A stretch of DNA of 64,000 bases from Rhodopseudomonas palustris HaA2 (GTDB lineage Bacteria; Pseudomonadota; Alphaproteobacteria; Rhizobiales; Xanthobacteraceae): positions 3,286,001 through 3,350,000 of the forward strand of contig NC_007778.1 in assembly GCF_000013365.1 (NCBI RefSeq), in the 5' to 3' direction. The notes under the pieces are model-generated. The model ran no database searches, was not told the DNA's origin, and worked only from the letters and a program-made list of their open reading frames with translations. Positions 53,826 through 62,564 of the stretch are shown here, piece after piece. The stretch's first letter is position 1, and each line of letters opens with the position of its first letter. A program made the position numbers and the translations under genes.

Positions 53826-54305
53826 TCAGAACTGCCGGCTCCGCAACAGATAGGCCGGGATCGCCAGCCCCGCGCCGATCGCGCCGACGATGGAGACGAC
53901 GCGAATGAAAGCCTGGGCCGACGCGACGAGCTGTTCGACCGACTGCCCCGACGTATCGGCGGCGACCGAGATGTAGCCGATCATCGCCTGGCCGAAAAAC
54001 GCGCCCGGCACCATCGGGATGCAGCCGGCGAGCGCGATGGCGTTGCAGGCGACGCCGAGCCAGCGCCGCGCCAGGATCGCGATGCAGGAGGTGCCGATCG
54101 CGGCGAGGAAGGTCGCGGCCTCGAGGCTGGCACCGGATGTCTGGCTGAAGGTGCGGATGCCGAGCGCCAGCGCGCCGGCGACCGCGCACCACGCCAGCGA
54201 GCGCCAGCCGAAATTGAACAGCACGCCGAAGCCGGCGGCAGCGACAGCGCCGAACGCGGCCTGATGCGCGAGGTGAGCAAGCATGGCGATCAGTTCATTG
54301 CTCAC
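53826..54305 (-). CDS. ThrE-type exporter, small subunit (YjjB/DUF3815-like)
   Basis: 159 residues from a GTG at 54305 that overlaps the stop of the upstream half by four bases (GTGA). Five hydrophobic segments, including FGAVAAAGFGVLFNFGWRSLAWC, TFLAAIGTSCIAILARRWL and the signature ACNAIALAGCIPMVPGAFFGQAMIGYI. It is the C-terminal half of the threonine/serine exporter fold, separate here as in YjjPB. Together with the next gene it should form an inner-membrane exporter of small metabolites such as serine, threonine or succinate. Confidence 0.88.
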   Translation of the reverse strand: MSNELIAMLAHLAHQAAFGAVAAAGFGVLFNFGWRSLAWCAVAGALALGIRTFSQTSGASLEAATFLAAIGTSCIAILARRWLGVACNAIALAGCIPMVPGAFFGQAMIGYISVAADTSGQSVEQLVASAQAFIRVVSIVGAIGAGLAIPAYLLRSRQF

Positions 54306-55105
54306 ACCGGCACCCTCAATACGAATTCGGCGATCCACAGCCCGGTGACCGCAAACACCATGATCATCACCACCCAGACCGCGCGGGCGCTGCCCATCGT
54401 CGGGTAGCCGTCGAGCACGTCGGTCTGCGCGTTGGTCGATGGCACGCCCGGCACCAGCAGCAGGATCGAGGCCATCATCGCCAGCTCGACCGTGCTGCTG
54501 CCGGCCAGACGCGCGCCGAGGCCGCCGAGGGTCGCGGCGACGCAACCGATGATCGCGGCGACCACGAACACGTTGACATGGCGCCCGAGCAGCGCATGCC
54601 GGAGCCGCTGGCCGATCCCTGCCGCCGCCAGCATCGGCCCGAACGACAGCCAGTCGGCGCCGAGCAGCCGGCCGAACGCCGCGCAGGCGGCGCCGGTGGC
54701 GATCGCCACCAGCCACGGCGGATGCCGTGGGGTGTCGCGCAGCAGCCGGTCGAGCTCGCTTTCGATCTCCTCCGGGGACATTCCCCCGCGCGAGACGCGC
54801 AGCACCAGATCGCGCACCGCGAAGTCGAGCCGGTGATTGACGCCGTGGGGGCCGATCTGCGTCATGCGGGTGATGGTATGGCGGTCGCGTTCCAGCGTGA
54901 TCTCGAACGAGGCATAGCCGGATCGTATCCCCAGCACCTCAACGCCGAGCCCGCCGGCGATCATCCGCGCGCCTTCATGCACGACGCGGACGGAGGCGCC
55001 GCTCTGCGCCAGGATGGCGCCGGCGCGCAACGTCGCATGCGCGATGCGGTCGAGCGCGTGGTGATGCAGACGATCTCCGTCAGCGGTATCCGAATGGGTT
55101 TCCAT
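54302..55105 (-). CDS. ThrE-type exporter, large subunit (YjjP/DUF1212-like)
   Basis: 267 residues. A cytoplasmic N-terminal domain (ALDRIAHATLRAGAILAQSGASV, VEVLGIRSGYASFEIT, THLDFAVRDLVLRVSRG-like region) precedes about five membrane segments, with NVFVVAAIIGCVAATLGGLGARL and the conserved LLLVPGVPSTNAQTDVLDGYPTMGSAR loop (in parts). This is the N-terminal half of ThrE, encoded just before its C-terminal half with a 4-base overlap. Substrate cannot be told from sequence. Confidence 0.88.
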   Translation of the reverse strand: METHSDTADGDRLHHHALDRIAHATLRAGAILAQSGASVRVVHEGARMIAGGLGVEVLGIRSGYASFEITLERDRHTITRMTQIGPHGVNHRLDFAVRDLVLRVSRGGMSPEEIESELDRLLRDTPRHPPWLVAIATGAACAAFGRLLGADWLSFGPMLAAAGIGQRLRHALLGRHVNVFVVAAIIGCVAATLGGLGARLAGSSTVELAMMASILLLVPGVPSTNAQTDVLDGYPTMGSARAVWVVMIMVFAVTGLWIAEFVLRVPV

Positions 55106-55332
55106 CTTGCGATTTCAGTTATCAGGCCCGTGAAAGGGACGTTCGAACCTCGGCGATCCGCAAACTTCGTGGCGATTCCGCGCCTGACGCACGATATTCG
55201 GACGATGGTAACATGTGGTAGTTCGCCGAATGAGATCGCGAGTCATTGATTGCGATCACTTCCAATTCAGAAGCACAGGACTATGCTGACCCGGTTCCTG
55301 GCGTGATGCCCTTTCGAGGAATGAGGTTGGAC

Positions 55333-55671
55333 ATGAAATTTCCGGTGTTGATCGTGGCGCTCGTCGCCGCCGCAGTGATTGCATTTGTCGCGATGAACTC
55401 CCAACGCGAGGTCGCACCGAACGCGTCGACCACCGACCCGTCGGTGAGCGCGCTTGCACCGATCAGCCCGGTCAGGACCCTCACCTCGTCCAGCTGCGCC
55501 TCGGACGGTTGCCCGGTGTCGTGCGAGTCGGGCGAGATCCTGCTGTCGGCGATCTGCATCAGCGGCAGCAAGGGCCGCTTCTCCGATATGCTGCGGGTCG
55601 AACAGGACAAGATGACCGCGACCTGCGGCAACAAGGCGGGTAGCATCCTGGTCTATTGCGGTCGCCCATAA
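55333..55671 (+). CDS. Small exported/anchored Cys-rich protein, unknown
   Basis: 112 residues from the ATG at 55333 (GAGG upstream; ATG 55321 is an alternative). The N-terminal hydrophobic stretch FPVLIVALVAAAVIAFVAM is a signal anchor. The rest is Ser/Thr-rich with six Cys, spaced as SSCASDGCPVSCESGE, then AICISG, TATCGN and VYCGRP, suggesting three disulfides in the periplasm. No known family. Convergent with the FKBP gene. Confidence 0.65.
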   Translation: MKFPVLIVALVAAAVIAFVAMNSQREVAPNASTTDPSVSALAPISPVRTLTSSSCASDGCPVSCESGEILLSAICISGSKGRFSDMLRVEQDKMTATCGNKAGSILVYCGRP

Positions 55672-55731
55672 GCCGGCCACCGACGTGCAGCCGCCTGCGA
55701 TGGCGGGCGGCCGCACGATCCGTTCGACCGC

Positions 55732-56196
55732 TCAGCCCTTCACGCCGAGCAGCTCGACCTCGAAGATCAGCGTGGCATTCGGCGGAATCACGCCGCCGGC
55801 GCCCCGCGCGCCGTAGCCGAGCTCGGGCGGAATGATCAGCGTGCGCTTGCCGCCGACCTTCATGCTGGCGACGCCCTCGTCCCAGCCCTTGATCACACGG
55901 CCCATTCCGATCGGGAATTCGAACGGCTCGTTGCGATCGACCGAGGAGTCGAATTTCTTGCCCTTGACGCCGTTCTCGTACAGCCAGCCGGTGTAGTGCA
56001 TCACGCAGATCTGGCCGCGCGCGGGCGATGCGCCGCTGCCGACGGTGGCATCCTCGATCTTGAGGCCGGAGGGCGTGGTGACGGTCTTGGCGGATTCGGA
56101 CATTGCTGGGGTACTCATTGTCAGGGTCGCGGTTGCGGACAGCGCCGCGACGAAAGCGATGGCCAGCATGGCGCTGGCGCGGGGGGCGAAAGGCAT
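55732..56196 (-). CDS. FKBP-type peptidyl-prolyl isomerase, exported
   Basis: 154 residues from the ATG at 56196, with GAGGAC upstream. A signal peptide ([25 protein letters not shown]) precedes one compact FKBP domain (about 44-154): [66 protein letters not shown] (in parts), [10 protein letters not shown] and the end [13 protein letters not shown]. Aromatic residues of the active pocket (Y and W in HYTGWL and KGWDEG) are present. It folds proline-containing proteins in the periplasm. Confidence 0.95.
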   Translation of the reverse strand: MPFAPRASAMLAIAFVAALSATATLTMSTPAMSESAKTVTTPSGLKIEDATVGSGASPARGQICVMHYTGWLYENGVKGKKFDSSVDRNEPFEFPIGMGRVIKGWDEGVASMKVGGKRTLIIPPELGYGARGAGGVIPPNATLIFEVELLGVKG

Positions 56197-56378
56197 CGGA
56201 TTGTCCTCGGACAGGTCGGGTCGATCGCGAGCGAGGCCCCGTTCTAGACAGAACAGACCCACATCACAACCGCCCGGCGGAACTCATCCGCCCGCCCACA
56301 ATCGGGGGCCGTTCCGGCCACTCGCGCATTGCGCGAACCGCTCCCGGCGGTAAGCTCAGGCGGGACATTGGCGCACCG

Positions 56379-56729
56379 ATGCGAAACGGGCTGTATTCGA
56401 TCCACATCAGGATGCTCGACGGGGTCCGTGGCCGGTCCAACGGGATCATCATCCTGCGCGACGGCAGGCTGCTCGGCGGCGATCCGTATTTCTGGACGGT
56501 GGGCGACTACACGATCGGCGACGGCCATTGGAAGGGCGAATTGCTGACGCGCCAGCACACGCCCTATGCGGAGACCCCGGCCCGGCCGGTGTTCGCCGGG
56601 CGCGACGTCACGACAGGCTTCACCGGCACCTTCGCCGACGATCGCTCCGAAGTGTTCGGCACGTCGCTGGTCGGAAGCCGCAGCGTCAGCTTCCGCGCCA
56701 CGCTGCGCCGGCTCTCCGATATCAACTGA
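56379..56729 (+). CDS. GrlR-like small regulatory-fold protein
   Basis: 116 residues from the ATG at 56379. MRNGLYSIHIRMLDGVRGRS, NGIIILRDGRLLGGDPYFWTVGDY, GHWKGELLTRQHT and SRSVSFRATLRRL describe a small beta-barrel like the GrlR family, known as a type III secretion repressor in enteropathogenic E. coli and widespread in alphaproteobacteria with no known role. The assignment is by pattern only. No type III genes are nearby. Start chosen as the first ATG before the family sequence; the ribosome-binding site is weak. Confidence 0.6.
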   Translation: MRNGLYSIHIRMLDGVRGRSNGIIILRDGRLLGGDPYFWTVGDYTIGDGHWKGELLTRQHTPYAETPARPVFAGRDVTTGFTGTFADDRSEVFGTSLVGSRSVSFRATLRRLSDIN

Positions 56730-56785
56730 CATCGTCGGCCCGGCTGGGCCCGATCGTACCGGAACGGGCCCACCGCAGGCCGCGC

Positions 56786-57022
56786 TTACTTCTTCATGCC
56801 GTCCTTCGACATGTTGTCCTTGTGCATGCCGTCGTCCTTCTTCATGCCGTCTTTCGACATCGAATCCTTCGCCATCGTGTCCTTTTTCATGCCGTCCTTG
56901 GACATGGTGTCCTTCTTCATGGTGTCGGTCTTGTCCATGGCGAAGGCCGCCGGCGCGGCGGCGAGGCTGAGAGAGACGACGGCGGCGGTGAGGCCGAGAG
57001 CGATACGGGTGCTGATGGTCAT
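56786..57022 (-). CDS. Pentapeptide MXKDX repeat protein
   Basis: 78 residues. Signal peptide (IALGLTAAVVSLSLAAAPAAFA, cleavage near 28) followed almost entirely by nine tandem five-residue units of the form D-x-M-x-K (DTMKK, DTMSK, DGMKK, DTMAK, DSMSK, DGMKK, DDGMHK, DNMSK, DGMKK). This matches the pentapeptide MXKDX family of exported proteins of unknown function. The repeated Met, Lys and Asp could bind metal such as copper, which is speculation. Confidence 0.88.
   Translation of the reverse strand: MTISTRIALGLTAAVVSLSLAAAPAAFAMDKTDTMKKDTMSKDGMKKDTMAKDSMSKDGMKKDDGMHKDNMSKDGMKK
56789..56926. repeat. 15-base coding repeat array of the MXKDX protein
   Basis: About nine copies of a 15-base unit (plus-strand form like CTTCTTCATGCCGTC/CTTCGACATGCCGTC), matching residues 33-78 of the MXKDX protein; one unit carries an extra codon. 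Confidence 0.85.
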
Positions 57023-57226
57023 GTTGCTGTCATCCTGTTGCGATCAATCGGGACGCGGCGAGAGCCGCTACAGGTCCAGACGGACGCGGCGATGACTTTG
57101 TTACGCGCGGACGGCGAATATTCCCGAATGCCTCGCGATTATCCGGGTGCACCGCAACACGATGCACGCGCTGCGTCGAACATACCGGCGTGAGCTTCGC
57201 TCAGAGCAGCCGAACGCAAGCTTTTG

Positions 57227-58132
57227 CTAACCCGCCCGCTTCCGCTTGGCATTCAACGCATTCACCACCCGACTGACCGGCGGGCGGCCGAGTAGCGACG
57301 CGACGCCGTTGGTCGCGGCGATGAGCTTGTCCATGTCGATGCCGGTCGCGATCCCCATGCCTTCCAGCATGTACACGACGTCCTCCGTCGCGACATTGCC
57401 GGTGGCACCCGGCGCGTAAGGACAGCCGCCAAGGCCGCCGGCGGCGCTGTCGATGACGCGCGCGCCCTCCTCCAGCCCGGCATAGAGATTGGCAAGGGCC
57501 TGGCCGTAGGTGTCGTGGAAATGCATCGCCAGCGCGGCCATCGGGACCGCGTCGGCGCAGGCGCGCAGCAATTCGCGGACCTTGTTCGGCGTGCCGACCC
57601 CGATCGTGTCGCCGAGCGAGACTTCGTAGCAGCCGAGATCCCACAGCGTGGTCGCGGTATCGACCACCGCCTGCACCGGCACATTTCCATCAAAGGGACA
57701 GCCGAGCACGCAGGACACATAACCGCGGACTTTCACATTGTCCGCCTGCGCCCGCGCGATCACCGGCTTGAACCGCTCGATCGATTCCGCGACCGAGCAA
57801 TTGATGTTGGCGCGTGAAAAGCCTTCCGACGCCGAGGCGAACACCGCGACCACCTGCGCGCCGGCGGCGCGCGCGGCATCGTAGCCCTTCTCGTTGGGCA
57901 CCAGCACGTGGAATTCGCCGGGCAGTTTCAGCGATGCGCGCAGCACCTCGTCGGAACCTTGCATCTGTGGCACCGCCTTCGGCGACACGAACGCACCGAC
58001 CTCGACGATGGACAGGCCAGCCGCGACGAGGCCCTCGACGAAGGCGATCCGATCCGCGACGCTGATCGGCGTCTTCTCGTTCTGCAGCCCGTCGCGTGGG
58101 CCGACTTCGACGATGCGGACGGTGTCGGTCAT
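57227..58132 (-). CDS. mvaB: Hydroxymethylglutaryl-CoA lyase
   Basis: 301 residues. It splits HMG-CoA to acetoacetate and acetyl-CoA, the last step of leucine degradation. Catalytic and metal residues are present: R13-D14 (GPRDGLQNEK), H204 and H206 (MHFHDTYGQ) and the active-site C237 in GGLGGCPYAPGATGN. Final gene of the minus-strand set mccB-mccA-mvaB, 6 bases after mccA. The 204 bases upstream of the MXKDX gene and downstream of this stop hold no gene. Confidence 0.96.
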   Translation of the reverse strand: MTDTVRIVEVGPRDGLQNEKTPISVADRIAFVEGLVAAGLSIVEVGAFVSPKAVPQMQGSDEVLRASLKLPGEFHVLVPNEKGYDAARAAGAQVVAVFASASEGFSRANINCSVAESIERFKPVIARAQADNVKVRGYVSCVLGCPFDGNVPVQAVVDTATTLWDLGCYEVSLGDTIGVGTPNKVRELLRACADAVPMAALAMHFHDTYGQALANLYAGLEEGARVIDSAAGGLGGCPYAPGATGNVATEDVVYMLEGMGIATGIDMDKLIAATNGVASLLGRPPVSRVVNALNAKRKRAG

Positions 58133-58138
58133 GCTGCG

Positions 58139-60154
58139 CTACTCCGCGTCCGGCTCGATCTCGGCGAGTTCGGCGCCCTCCTGGACGATGTCGCCGACCT
58201 TGCACTTGATCGCCGTCAGCGTGCCGGCGAACGGCGCGCGCAGGGTCTGCTCCATCTTCATCACTTCGAGGGTCAGGATCGCCGCGCCCTTGTCGAGCCT
58301 GGCGCCGGCTTCCGCGAGCAACGCGACCACGGTGCCGGGCAGCGGCGCGACAATCTTGTCCTCGCCGACGGCCTCCTCGCTCTCGCCGCCGAACGGATCG
58401 ACGAGGTGCAGATCGAACCGGCCGTTGCGCGTGCGCAAATACAATTCGTGCCCGTCGAGCACGGCGTGAACGCGCGAGCGCGTCTCGCCGAGCGTCACGT
58501 CGATACCCTCGCCATTGACCGACCACGCGAACACGACATCGCGGCCGTCGATCGTCAGTGTTGCGGCGCCGACGCCGTAAGCGAGTTGCGCCGCGTGATC
58601 GGTGTGGTCGTGTCCCTGCCCGCGCCGGAACACAAAGCTGCGCTTGCGCCGTCCGACCGGCATCCAGCCCGACGCGCGCCACGGCGTCGGCCCTTCGGCA
58701 CGCGCGGCGTCGTCCTCGCTGCGCAGGATCGCCGCGACCGCGGTCGCCAGTTCGAGATCGCCGACCGTCTCCGGCGCCGCGGTGAGCGCCGCGAGATGGC
58801 GCTCGATGAAGCCGGTGTCGATGGCGTTGGCGCCCACCTCGGGGTGCGTCACCAGCGCCGACAAAAACGGAATATTCGTCACGACGCCACGGATATCGGT
58901 CTCGTTCAGGCCGCGGTCGATCCGGTCGATCGCAGCTTCGCGCGTCGGCGCGAACGCGATCACCTTGGCGAGCATCGCATCGTAATACGGCGACACGCTG
59001 TCCCCGGCGCGATAGCCGGCGTCGATCCGCAGACCGTCTGTCTCGGCCGGCGTCCGCCAGGTCGTGATCTTGCCGACCGACGGCATGAAATTCTTCGCCG
59101 GATTTTCCGCATAGACCCGCGCCTCGATGGCGTGGCCGCGCAGTACGAGTTGGTCCTGCGTCATCGGCAATGCCTCGCCGAACGCGACGCGAAGCTGCCA
59201 TTCGACCAGATCGACGCCCGAGATCAGTTCGGTGACCGGATGCTCGACCTGCAGGCGGGTGTTCATCTCGATGAAGAACACGTCGCGGCCGTCGGAGACG
59301 AATTCGATGGTGCCGGCACCGACATAATTCACAGCGCCGGCCGCGCGCCGCGCCGCCTCGCAGACTTTGTCGCGCCCGGCGGCGTCGAGCGTCGGCGACG
59401 GCGCCTCCTCGATAACCTTCTGGTGGCGGCGCTGCAGCGTGCATTCGCGCTCGAACAGCGACACCAGATTGCCGTGGCTGTCGCCGACGATCTGCACTTC
59501 GATATGGCGCGGATTGTCGACGTATTTCTCGATCAGCAGCGTGTCGTCGCCGAACGCCGCCTTGGCCTCGCGCTTGGCGCTGGCGATCGCATCAATGAGT
59601 TCGCTCGCCGCCCGCACCACGCGCATGCCGCGACCGCCGCCGCCGGCCGAGGCCTTCACCAGCACCGGAAAGCCGATCTTGTCGGCCGCGGCCGACAGCG
59701 TCGCCTCGTCCTGCGCGGCGCCGTGATAGCCCGGCACCAGCGGCACGCCGGCCTTCTCCATCAGCGCCTTGGAGCCCGATTTCGAGCCCATCGCGATGAT
59801 CATCTGCGGCGTCGGCCCGACGAACACCAGACCGGCATCGGCGCAGGCCTGCGCGAATTCGGCACTCTCGGAGAGAAAGCCGTAACCCGGATGCACCGCC
59901 TCGGCGCCGCTCGCGCGCGCGGCTTCAATGATGCGCGGAATGTTCAGATAGCTGTCGGCCGCCTTCGCCGGGCCGATCAGCACCGCCTCGTCCGCCTCGC
60001 CGACATGCAGCGCGCCGGCATCGGCTTCGGAATACACCGCGACGGTGCGCAGTCCCATCGCCCGCGCGGTGCGGATGACGCGGCAGGCGATCTCGCCGCG
60101 GTTGGCGATCAGCAGCGTGCGGAAGCGCTTGTACAAGCCTGTCGTTGCCATCAT
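58139..60154 (-). CDS. mccA: Methylcrotonyl-CoA carboxylase, biotin-carboxylase/biotin-carrier subunit
   Basis: 671 residues. The biotin carboxylase region (about 1-450) has LLIANRGEIACRVIRTA, EAVHPGYGFLSE, the Gly-rich ATP-grasp loop KASAGGGGRGMR and MNTRLQVEHPVTE. A middle BT domain follows, then a C-terminal biotinyl domain with K633 in EVMKMEQT. It carboxylates the attached biotin for 3-methylcrotonyl-CoA carboxylation in leucine catabolism. HMG-CoA lyase next to it supports methylcrotonyl rather than propionyl-CoA. The start ATG at 60154 shares one base with the TGA of mccB. Confidence 0.94.
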   Translation of the reverse strand: MMATTGLYKRFRTLLIANRGEIACRVIRTARAMGLRTVAVYSEADAGALHVGEADEAVLIGPAKAADSYLNIPRIIEAARASGAEAVHPGYGFLSESAEFAQACADAGLVFVGPTPQMIIAMGSKSGSKALMEKAGVPLVPGYHGAAQDEATLSAAADKIGFPVLVKASAGGGGRGMRVVRAASELIDAIASAKREAKAAFGDDTLLIEKYVDNPRHIEVQIVGDSHGNLVSLFERECTLQRRHQKVIEEAPSPTLDAAGRDKVCEAARRAAGAVNYVGAGTIEFVSDGRDVFFIEMNTRLQVEHPVTELISGVDLVEWQLRVAFGEALPMTQDQLVLRGHAIEARVYAENPAKNFMPSVGKITTWRTPAETDGLRIDAGYRAGDSVSPYYDAMLAKVIAFAPTREAAIDRIDRGLNETDIRGVVTNIPFLSALVTHPEVGANAIDTGFIERHLAALTAAPETVGDLELATAVAAILRSEDDAARAEGPTPWRASGWMPVGRRKRSFVFRRGQGHDHTDHAAQLAYGVGAATLTIDGRDVVFAWSVNGEGIDVTLGETRSRVHAVLDGHELYLRTRNGRFDLHLVDPFGGESEEAVGEDKIVAPLPGTVVALLAEAGARLDKGAAILTLEVMKMEQTLRAPFAGTLTAIKCKVGDIVQEGAELAEIEPDAE

Positions 60155-61758
60155 CACATCCTGAACAGGCCGAATGTCGTCGGCTCGATCGGCGCATTCG
60201 CCGACGCCGACAGCCCGAGACCCAGCACCAGCCGGGTGTCGGCGGGGTCGATCACCCCGTCGTCCCACAGCCGCGCGGTCGCGTAATACGGGCTGCCCTG
60301 CGTCTCGTATTGGGCGCGGATCGGGGAGCGGAATTCCTCTTCCTCCTCCGTGCTCCAGGCGCCGCCCTTGGCCTCGATGTTGTCGCGGCGCAGCGTGCTC
60401 AGCACCATCGCCGCCTGCTCGCCGCCCATCACCGAGATCCGCGCGTTCGGCCACATCCACAGAAATCGCGGCGAATAGGCCCGGCCGCACATGCCGTAAT
60501 TGCCCGCGCCGTAGGAGCCGCCGATCACGATGGTGAATTTCGGCACATTGGCGGTGGCGACCGCGGTGACCAGCTTGGCGCCGTCGCGGGCAATGCCGCC
60601 GGCCTCGTACTTCTTGCCGACCATGAAGCCGGTGATGTTCTGCAGGAACACCAGCGGGATGCCGCGCTGGCAGCACAGCTCGATGAAATGCGCGCCCTTC
60701 AGCGAAGATTCGCTGAACAGGATGCCGTTATTGGCGATGATGCCGACCGGAAAGCCCCAGATATGCGCGAAGCCGCAGACCAGCGTCTGGCCGTACAGCT
60801 TCTTGAACTCGTCGAACTCCGAGCCGTCGACGATCCGGGCGATGATATCGCGCACGTCGAACGGCTTGCGCTGCTCAGCCGGGACAATTCCATAGAGCTG
60901 CTCGGCCGGATACAGCGGCTCGCGCGGCGCGCGCATGTTGAGAAGCGCCCGCTGCGGCGGCTTCAAGGTGCCGACGATTTTCCGCGCGATGCCGATGGCG
61001 TGGGCGTCGTTCTGCGCGTAGTGATCGGTGACGCCGGACTGCCGGGAATGCACGTCGGCGCCGCCGAGCTCTTCGGCGGAGACCACCTCGCCGGTCGCGG
61101 CCTTCACCAGCGGCGGGCCGCCGAGGAAGATGGTGCCCTGATTGCGCACGATGATGCTCTCGTCCGACATCGCCGGCACGTAAGCGCCGCCGGCGGTGCA
61201 CGAGCCCATCACCACTGCGATCTGCGGGATGCCCGCAGCCGACATGTTGGCCTGGTTGAAGAAGATCCGGCCGAAATGCCGCTCGTCGGGAAACACCTCG
61301 TCCTGCTGCGGCAGGAAGGCGCCGCCGGAGTCGACCATGTAGATGCACGGCAAGTTGTTCTGCCGCGCGATGTCCTGCGCGCGCAGATGCTTCTTCACCG
61401 TCAGCGGATAATAGGTGCCGCCCTTCACCGTGGCGTCGTTGGCGACGATCATGCATTCGCGGCCCATGACGCGACCGACGCCGGTGACGATCGAGGCCGA
61501 ATGCACGTCGCCGCCATAGAGGCCGTTGGCGGCGAGCGGCGACAGTTCGAGAAACGCGGTGCCGGGGTCGAGCAGTAGGTCGACGCGGTCGCGCGCCAGC
61601 AGCTTGCCGCGCGCGGTGTGCTTGGCGCGCGACGCCCCGCCACCACCGCCGGCGACGTCGTCGAGCTTGTCCTTCAGCTCTGCGACCAGCGCGCGCATCG
61701 CCTCGGCATTGCGCGCGAATTCGGACGAGCCGGGATCGATCTGGGAATGCAGCGACAT
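60154..61758 (-). CDS. mccB: Methylcrotonyl-CoA carboxylase, carboxyltransferase subunit
   Basis: 534 residues. A carboxyltransferase of the crotonase-related type: [25 protein letters not shown] (in parts), [57 protein letters not shown] and [27 protein letters not shown] oxyanion loops (seen as [19 protein letters not shown]). Full length for MCC beta. First gene of the three-gene set; isovaleryl-CoA dehydrogenase, often adjacent, is not in the window. Confidence 0.95.
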   Translation of the reverse strand: MSLHSQIDPGSSEFARNAEAMRALVAELKDKLDDVAGGGGGASRAKHTARGKLLARDRVDLLLDPGTAFLELSPLAANGLYGGDVHSASIVTGVGRVMGRECMIVANDATVKGGTYYPLTVKKHLRAQDIARQNNLPCIYMVDSGGAFLPQQDEVFPDERHFGRIFFNQANMSAAGIPQIAVVMGSCTAGGAYVPAMSDESIIVRNQGTIFLGGPPLVKAATGEVVSAEELGGADVHSRQSGVTDHYAQNDAHAIGIARKIVGTLKPPQRALLNMRAPREPLYPAEQLYGIVPAEQRKPFDVRDIIARIVDGSEFDEFKKLYGQTLVCGFAHIWGFPVGIIANNGILFSESSLKGAHFIELCCQRGIPLVFLQNITGFMVGKKYEAGGIARDGAKLVTAVATANVPKFTIVIGGSYGAGNYGMCGRAYSPRFLWMWPNARISVMGGEQAAMVLSTLRRDNIEAKGGAWSTEEEEEFRSPIRAQYETQGSPYYATARLWDDGVIDPADTRLVLGLGLSASANAPIEPTTFGLFRM

Positions 61759-61992
61759 GGCGTTTCCGGCTTTTATGGCTCGCCTCGGGGATGAAGCGTT
61801 CGGATCATGGTGTCATCGCGCGGGCGCAGGACGCAACCCCAACCTGCGGCGCTCCGAACAGGCGCAGCCCATAGCGGTACGGCTCGCCTCCGGCTTGCGC
61901 CGACAGGTCACGCGCCGGCCGATCAAAACGCCTCGGCGCCGGAGCCTGCCATCGGCGGGCGGTCCGGCGGAGAGGACGGCCGGCGTATCCGG

Positions 61993-62298
61993 TCAGTGCG
62001 TCCAGGGCTCGCCGCGGCGGAAGGCGAAATTGTCGGCATAGGCCGCGCGCCGGCGCACCGGCTCCTTCGGCTCCAGCACCTGATACGGGATGCCTTCACG
62101 CTCGCAATAGGCGATCGCCTCCTCGCGGCTGTGGAAGCGCAGGCTGATCTGCTGCTGCATGTCGGTGGACGAGGTCCAGCCCATCAGCGGCTCGATCATC
62201 CGGGGTTGCTCGGGCTCGTAGTCGAGCTGCCAGTCGCGGGTCTTGGCGGTCCCGGACTGCATCGCGTTCTTGGCGGGCTTGAAGATCCGTGCGGTCAT
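61993..62298 (-). CDS. NDUFS4-like accessory subunit of respiratory Complex I
   Basis: 101 residues, the ETC complex I subunit conserved-region family (mitochondrial NDUFS4/18-kDa type), found in alphaproteobacteria. ARIFKPAKNAMQSGTAKTRDWQLDYE, PLMGWTSSTDMQQQISLRFHSREEAIAYCEREG (in parts) and NFAFRRGEPWTH at the end are diagnostic. It stabilises the NADH-binding arm of Complex I on the cytoplasmic side. It stands alone, 234 bases upstream of mccB's start with no gene between. Confidence 0.92.
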   Translation of the reverse strand: MTARIFKPAKNAMQSGTAKTRDWQLDYEPEQPRMIEPLMGWTSSTDMQQQISLRFHSREEAIAYCEREGIPYQVLEPKEPVRRRAAYADNFAFRRGEPWTH

Positions 62299-62564
62299 CG
62301 AAGGTTCGGGCCTGTCAGGTGCATTGCTGCGGTTTGGTGAAAGCGGCGCTCATAGTGTACCTTGGTGTGTCTATCGAAGTCGAACATTTGCGTGACATGA
62401 CAAGGGTCGCGAAACGCAGGAGTTCGTGATCGGTACGGGCCACTTGTGATTCCATCGCGAGGCGGCTGGTTTCGGAAATGGGTATATTCGGTCCCCGACG
62501 CCATGACAATCGATCGGGACCGGACCACAACGGTTTCAGAATAAGACACGGGACGAACGGCTCC

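Noticed and set aside
56789..56926. CRISPR-like array
   Set aside because: The regular 15-base units are contiguous, without spacers, and are coding repeats of the MXKDX protein.
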